Made by a program: the position numbers and the translations under genes
The notes under the pieces: generated by a model
The model's input: only the letters and a program-made list of their open reading frames with translations
What the model was told of the DNA's origin: nothing
The model's database searches: none
Part shown: positions 7,415-9,942 of the stretch, in pieces
Numbering within the stretch: position 1 is the first letter of the stretch
Layout of the letters: every line of letters starts with the position of its first letter
Assembly (NCBI GenBank): GCA_024640185.1
Contig: JAHEFN010000064.1
Location: 1-9,942, forward strand
DNA from: Gemmatimonadota bacterium
Lineage (GTDB): Bacteria > Gemmatimonadota > Gemmatimonadetes > Gemmatimonadales > GWC2-71-9
Reading direction: 5' to 3'
Length of the DNA: 9,942 nucleotides

Positions 7415-8766
7415 GCCTCGACGCGACCAACGCCTGGCATGACCTCCTCGACGATGAGCTCGCGGCGGAGTCGGTCGCATGGCTGGATGCCCGACAGCGC
7501 GAGCGAGGGATCGTCTTCGGCGATCGACCGCTCTGCACGGTGGTCCGACCGCGGTTCTTCACCCCGGCGGCCTACGACCACCTGCGCACCGCCTGCCGGG
7601 ACCTGCTCAGTGCCTTTCGGGTGATCGGCGAGGCGGCGTTGACCGACCGCAGCGTTCGGGCGGCCTTCCGGCTCGCCGACTGGGAGGAGTCCCTCCTCGA
7701 ACGACTGCCCCGCGCCCCCTGTCTCAATCCGCTGGGCCGCATCGACGCCTTCATCGACCCCGTCGATGGCGTGGCGCATGTGACCGAGTTCAACGGCGAG
7801 ACCCCTGCCGGGGCGAGCTACACCGACCTGCTCTCCGATTGCTTCCTGGCCCTCCCCGCCACGCGACAGTTCATCGCCGACTGGGTCCTCAGGCCGCTGC
7901 CGGCCCAGCCCTCGCTGTTGACCGTGGTGCTCGAGAGTTGGCATCGGGCCACGGGGAGCCGGGCGATCCCCACCGTGGCGATCGTCGACTGGGCCGATGT
8001 CCCGACCCACAGTGAGTTCGTGATCGCCCGCGACTACTTCCGGTCAATGGGGGTGCCGACCCTGATCACCACCCCGGAGGCACTGGAGTATCGGGGTGGG
8101 GTGCTCCGCAACAGTGACGGCACGGTGATCGACGTGGTCTACAAGCGGGTCCTGCTCCACGAGTTGGTGGCCAAGCTGGGCCAGGAGACCCCCCTGCTCC
8201 AGGCGGTGGCCGACGGGGCCGTCGTCATGGTGAACCCGGTCCATGGCAAGCCCCTGCACAAGAAGGCCTCGCTCGCCGTGCTCACCGACGAGCGAACAGC
8301 CCACCTGCTCTCCCCGGAGCAGCACCAGACCGTCGCGCGACATGTGCCGTGGACCCGGGTCATCGAGGAACGCACCACCATCATCGATGGGGAGACCATC
8401 GACCTGTTGCCCTGGATGGTCGAGCACCGGCAGGAGCTGGTGATCAAGCCCAACGATGACTACGGCGGGATCGGGATTGTCCTTGGGTGGGATACCGGCG
8501 ATGCTGAATGGGAGGCGGCCATGCGCATCGCCCTCGAACGACCCTGTGTGGTGCAGCGGCGGATCGCCCTCCCGAGCGAGCCGTTTCCCACCGTCGTCGA
8601 TGGCAAGTTGGTCATCGACCAGCGCATCGTCGACACGGCGCCCTTCTGCTGGTGGGGCTCGTGGGTCGACGGCGTCCTGACCCGGATCTCGACCTCGCCA
8701 CTGGTGAACGTCACCTCGGGTGGCGGGTCGACCGTGCCAACCTTTGTCGTGGAGCCACGCGGATGA
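7411..8766 (+). CDS. Circularly permuted ATP-grasp family protein
   Basis: Predicted carboxylate-amine ligase of 451 residues starting at GTG 7411, which overlaps the previous stop (GTGA). The order of ATP-grasp motifs is permuted. The metal-binding Glu-x-Asn element comes first (E126-F-N128-GETP, followed by AGASYTD) and the ATP lysine with its glycine loop comes late (K346 in VIKPNDDYGGIGIV), followed by a C-terminal VNVTSGGGSTVP element. This layout and the EFNxETP signature recall glutathionylspermidine synthetase and the circularly permuted ATP-grasp families near COG2308. Between the two lie VDVVYKRVLLHEL (a typical nucleotide-pocket segment) and NPVHGKPLHKKASL. The position that usually reads V-x-E before the adenine contact here reads VVQRRI (380-385), so the glutamate is replaced. 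The stop overlaps the next ATG by four bases. It is probably a bona fide second ligase of the pathway; specificity unknown. Confidence 0.85.
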   Translation: MSLDATNAWHDLLDDELAAESVAWLDARQRERGIVFGDRPLCTVVRPRFFTPAAYDHLRTACRDLLSAFRVIGEAALTDRSVRAAFRLADWEESLLERLPRAPCLNPLGRIDAFIDPVDGVAHVTEFNGETPAGASYTDLLSDCFLALPATRQFIADWVLRPLPAQPSLLTVVLESWHRATGSRAIPTVAIVDWADVPTHSEFVIARDYFRSMGVPTLITTPEALEYRGGVLRNSDGTVIDVVYKRVLLHELVAKLGQETPLLQAVADGAVVMVNPVHGKPLHKKASLAVLTDERTAHLLSPEQHQTVARHVPWTRVIEERTTIIDGETIDLLPWMVEHRQELVIKPNDDYGGIGIVLGWDTGDAEWEAAMRIALERPCVVQRRIALPSEPFPTVVDGKLVIDQRIVDTAPFCWWGSWVDGVLTRISTSPLVNVTSGGGSTVPTFVVEPRG

Positions 8767-9869
8767 AGGAACCCTCGCTGACCATCGGCGTCGAGGAAGA
8801 GTACCAGATCATCGACCCCGAGACCCGGGAGTTGCGCAGCTACATCACGGAGATCCTCCAGATGGACTCGGTGATGCTGGGCGAAGTGAAGCCCGAACTG
8901 CACCAGTCGATGGTCGAGGTCGGCACCGCCGTCTGCCACACCCCGGCCGAGGCCAGGGCCGAGATCATTCGACTGCGCCGCCTCGTGATGGACCTCGCGG
9001 CTCGCAAGGGTCTGGTGATCGCGGCCGCCGGCACGCACCCGTTCTCCAAGTGGTGGGACCAGGAAATCACCCCACTCGAGCGGTATGTCGGCGTTCGGGA
9101 GGACCTCCAGGACCTCGCCCAGCGGCTCCTGGTCTTCGGCACCCACGTGCACATCGGGATCGAGGACCGCGAGTTCCTGATCGATGCGATGAACGCCTCG
9201 CGCTACTTCCTTCCCCACGTCCTGGCACTGTCGACCTCGTCCCCGTTCTGGTTCGGCCGCAACTCGGGCCTGAAGAGCTACCGGAGCGTGGTGTTCCGCA
9301 ACTTCCCGCGCACCGGCATTCCTCGCCACATGTCCTCATGGGGAGAGTTCGAGGGGATGGTCAACACCTTCGTTGCCACCAACTCGATCCCCGATGCCTC
9401 GAAGATCTGGTGGGATGTCCGGCCGAGCTGGAATTACCCGACGCTCGAGTTCCGGATCTGCGACATCTGCACCCGGGTCGATGAGGCCGTCGCCGTCGCC
9501 GCGATCTTCCAGGCGATCGTCTTCAAGCTGTGGAAGCTGCGGCGCGACAACATCACCTTCCGGCCCTATCCCGTTGGCTACCTCGACGAGAACAAGTGGC
9601 GGGCGATCCGCTACGGCCTCGACGGCAAGATGATCGACTTCGGCAAGGGCCAGGAATTCCCGGTCCGTGACCTGATCCGCGAGTTGCTCGAGTGGTTCAT
9701 CGGGGACGTCCTCGACGAGCTCGGCACCCGGAAGGAAGTCGAGTATGCCTACCGCATCCTCGAGGAAGGCACCTCGGCCGACCGCCAGCTCGCCGTCTAC
9801 AAGCAGACCGGAGACCTCAAGGACGTGGTCGACCTCATTGTTCGCGAAACCGCCGAGGGTGTGATCTGA
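8763..9869 (+). CDS. Carboxylate-amine ligase, YbdK-like (GCS2 family)
   Basis: Member of the glutamate-cysteine ligase type 2 (GCS2) family, which uses ATP to link a carboxylate, usually the gamma-carboxyl of glutamate, to an amine. E. coli YbdK has weak gamma-glutamylcysteine ligase activity; the true substrates of most members are unknown. The 368-residue length matches the family (about 370). Conserved blocks seen: TIGVEEEYQIIDP (7-19), ELHQSMVE (45-52), GTHPF (90-94), GTHVHIG (126-132) and RPSWNYPTLEFRICD (220-234). Together these hold the acidic and histidine residues that bind Mg-ATP and substrate in the glutamine-synthetase-like fold. The ATG overlaps the preceding stop (ATGA), and its own stop shares one base with the next start (TGATG). 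The likely role is a peptide- or amide-forming step, possibly gamma-glutamylation, alongside the two ATP-grasp proteins. Confidence 0.93.
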   Translation: MKEPSLTIGVEEEYQIIDPETRELRSYITEILQMDSVMLGEVKPELHQSMVEVGTAVCHTPAEARAEIIRLRRLVMDLAARKGLVIAAAGTHPFSKWWDQEITPLERYVGVREDLQDLAQRLLVFGTHVHIGIEDREFLIDAMNASRYFLPHVLALSTSSPFWFGRNSGLKSYRSVVFRNFPRTGIPRHMSSWGEFEGMVNTFVATNSIPDASKIWWDVRPSWNYPTLEFRICDICTRVDEAVAVAAIFQAIVFKLWKLRRDNITFRPYPVGYLDENKWRAIRYGLDGKMIDFGKGQEFPVRDLIRELLEWFIGDVLDELGTRKEVEYAYRILEEGTSADRQLAVYKQTGDLKDVVDLIVRETAEGVI

Positions 9870-9942
9870 TGCGCCAACGCCCACTGATCGGGGTGACGAC
9901 CCAGACCCTGCATGCCATCGAGGGGATCCCCGAGGGGCTCCC
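9869..9942 (+). CDS. Probable gamma-glutamyl hydrolase / class I glutamine amidotransferase-like protein (peptidase C26), 5' fragment
   Basis: Only the first 24 codons are in the window, reading MRQRPLIGVTTQTLHAIEGI and on to the edge. The opening RPLIGVTT, with a later Ile-Pro, is typical of peptidase C26 proteins such as PuuD-type gamma-glutamyl-GABA hydrolases, whose catalytic Cys-His-Glu lie further downstream. The start shares one base with the YbdK-like stop, so it belongs to the same operon. If correct, it would cleave a gamma-glutamyl bond or act as an amidotransferase in the pathway. The evidence is a short N-terminus plus context, so other class I amidotransferase relatives are possible. 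Confidence 0.65.
   Translation, partial: MRQRPLIGVTTQTLHAIEGIPEGL

Noticed and set aside
6587..7480. Minus-strand open frame of 297 codons opposite the first ATP-grasp gene
   Set aside because: Composition bias rich in Val, Asp, Arg and His with no motifs; the opposite strand carries a recognisable ATP-grasp protein with overlapping neighbours.
8460..9329. Minus-strand open frame of 289 codons opposite the YbdK-like gene
   Set aside because: Antisense shadow of the conserved GCS2 coding frame.
1..9942. CRISPR arrays, tRNA or rRNA genes, insertion sequences
   Set aside because: No repeat-spacer pattern, RNA gene or transposase-like frame seen; essentially the whole window is explained by coding sequence plus one short divergent promoter.

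Overview
The window is a high-GC stretch from a diderm (Gram-negative type) bacterium. That much follows from a complete tripartite RND efflux set with a TolC-like outer-membrane channel and a lipobox-bearing adaptor. GC richness, codon use and gene content would fit a soil lineage such as Gemmatimonadota, but nothing here (no rRNA or marker gene) proves the phylum, so this is a guess. Coding density is very high. The only intergenic gap above about 10 bases is the divergent region 5580-5706.

Minus strand, read right to left from 5579: a TetR-family regulator, a TolC/OEP-type outer-membrane factor, a membrane-fusion lipoprotein, and the first 791 codons of an HAE1-type RND pump that runs off the left edge. 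Adjacent genes overlap by 1-4 bases or lie 9 bases apart, so this looks like one autoregulated efflux operon.

Plus strand, read left to right from 5707: an alpha/beta-hydrolase esterase with a full Ser-Asp-His triad, a RimK/GshB-like ATP-grasp ligase, a circularly permuted ATP-grasp protein related to the glutathionylspermidine-synthetase style fold, a YbdK-like GCS2 carboxylate-amine ligase, and the first 24 codons of what looks like a class I glutamine-amidotransferase-like gamma-glutamyl hydrolase (peptidase C26). All junctions are 7 bases or less or overlap. Three different ATP-dependent carboxylate-amine ligases plus two hydrolases in one run suggest a pathway building a small peptide-like or gamma-glutamyl amide metabolite. 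I know of no characterised pathway with this exact gene set, and this is the most interesting part of the window.

The 127-base divergent region contains nested TGCAA/TTGCA inverted repeats right beside the tetR start, a good candidate for the TetR operator. It lies between the two operons, so it could couple efflux and biosynthesis, but that link is inference.
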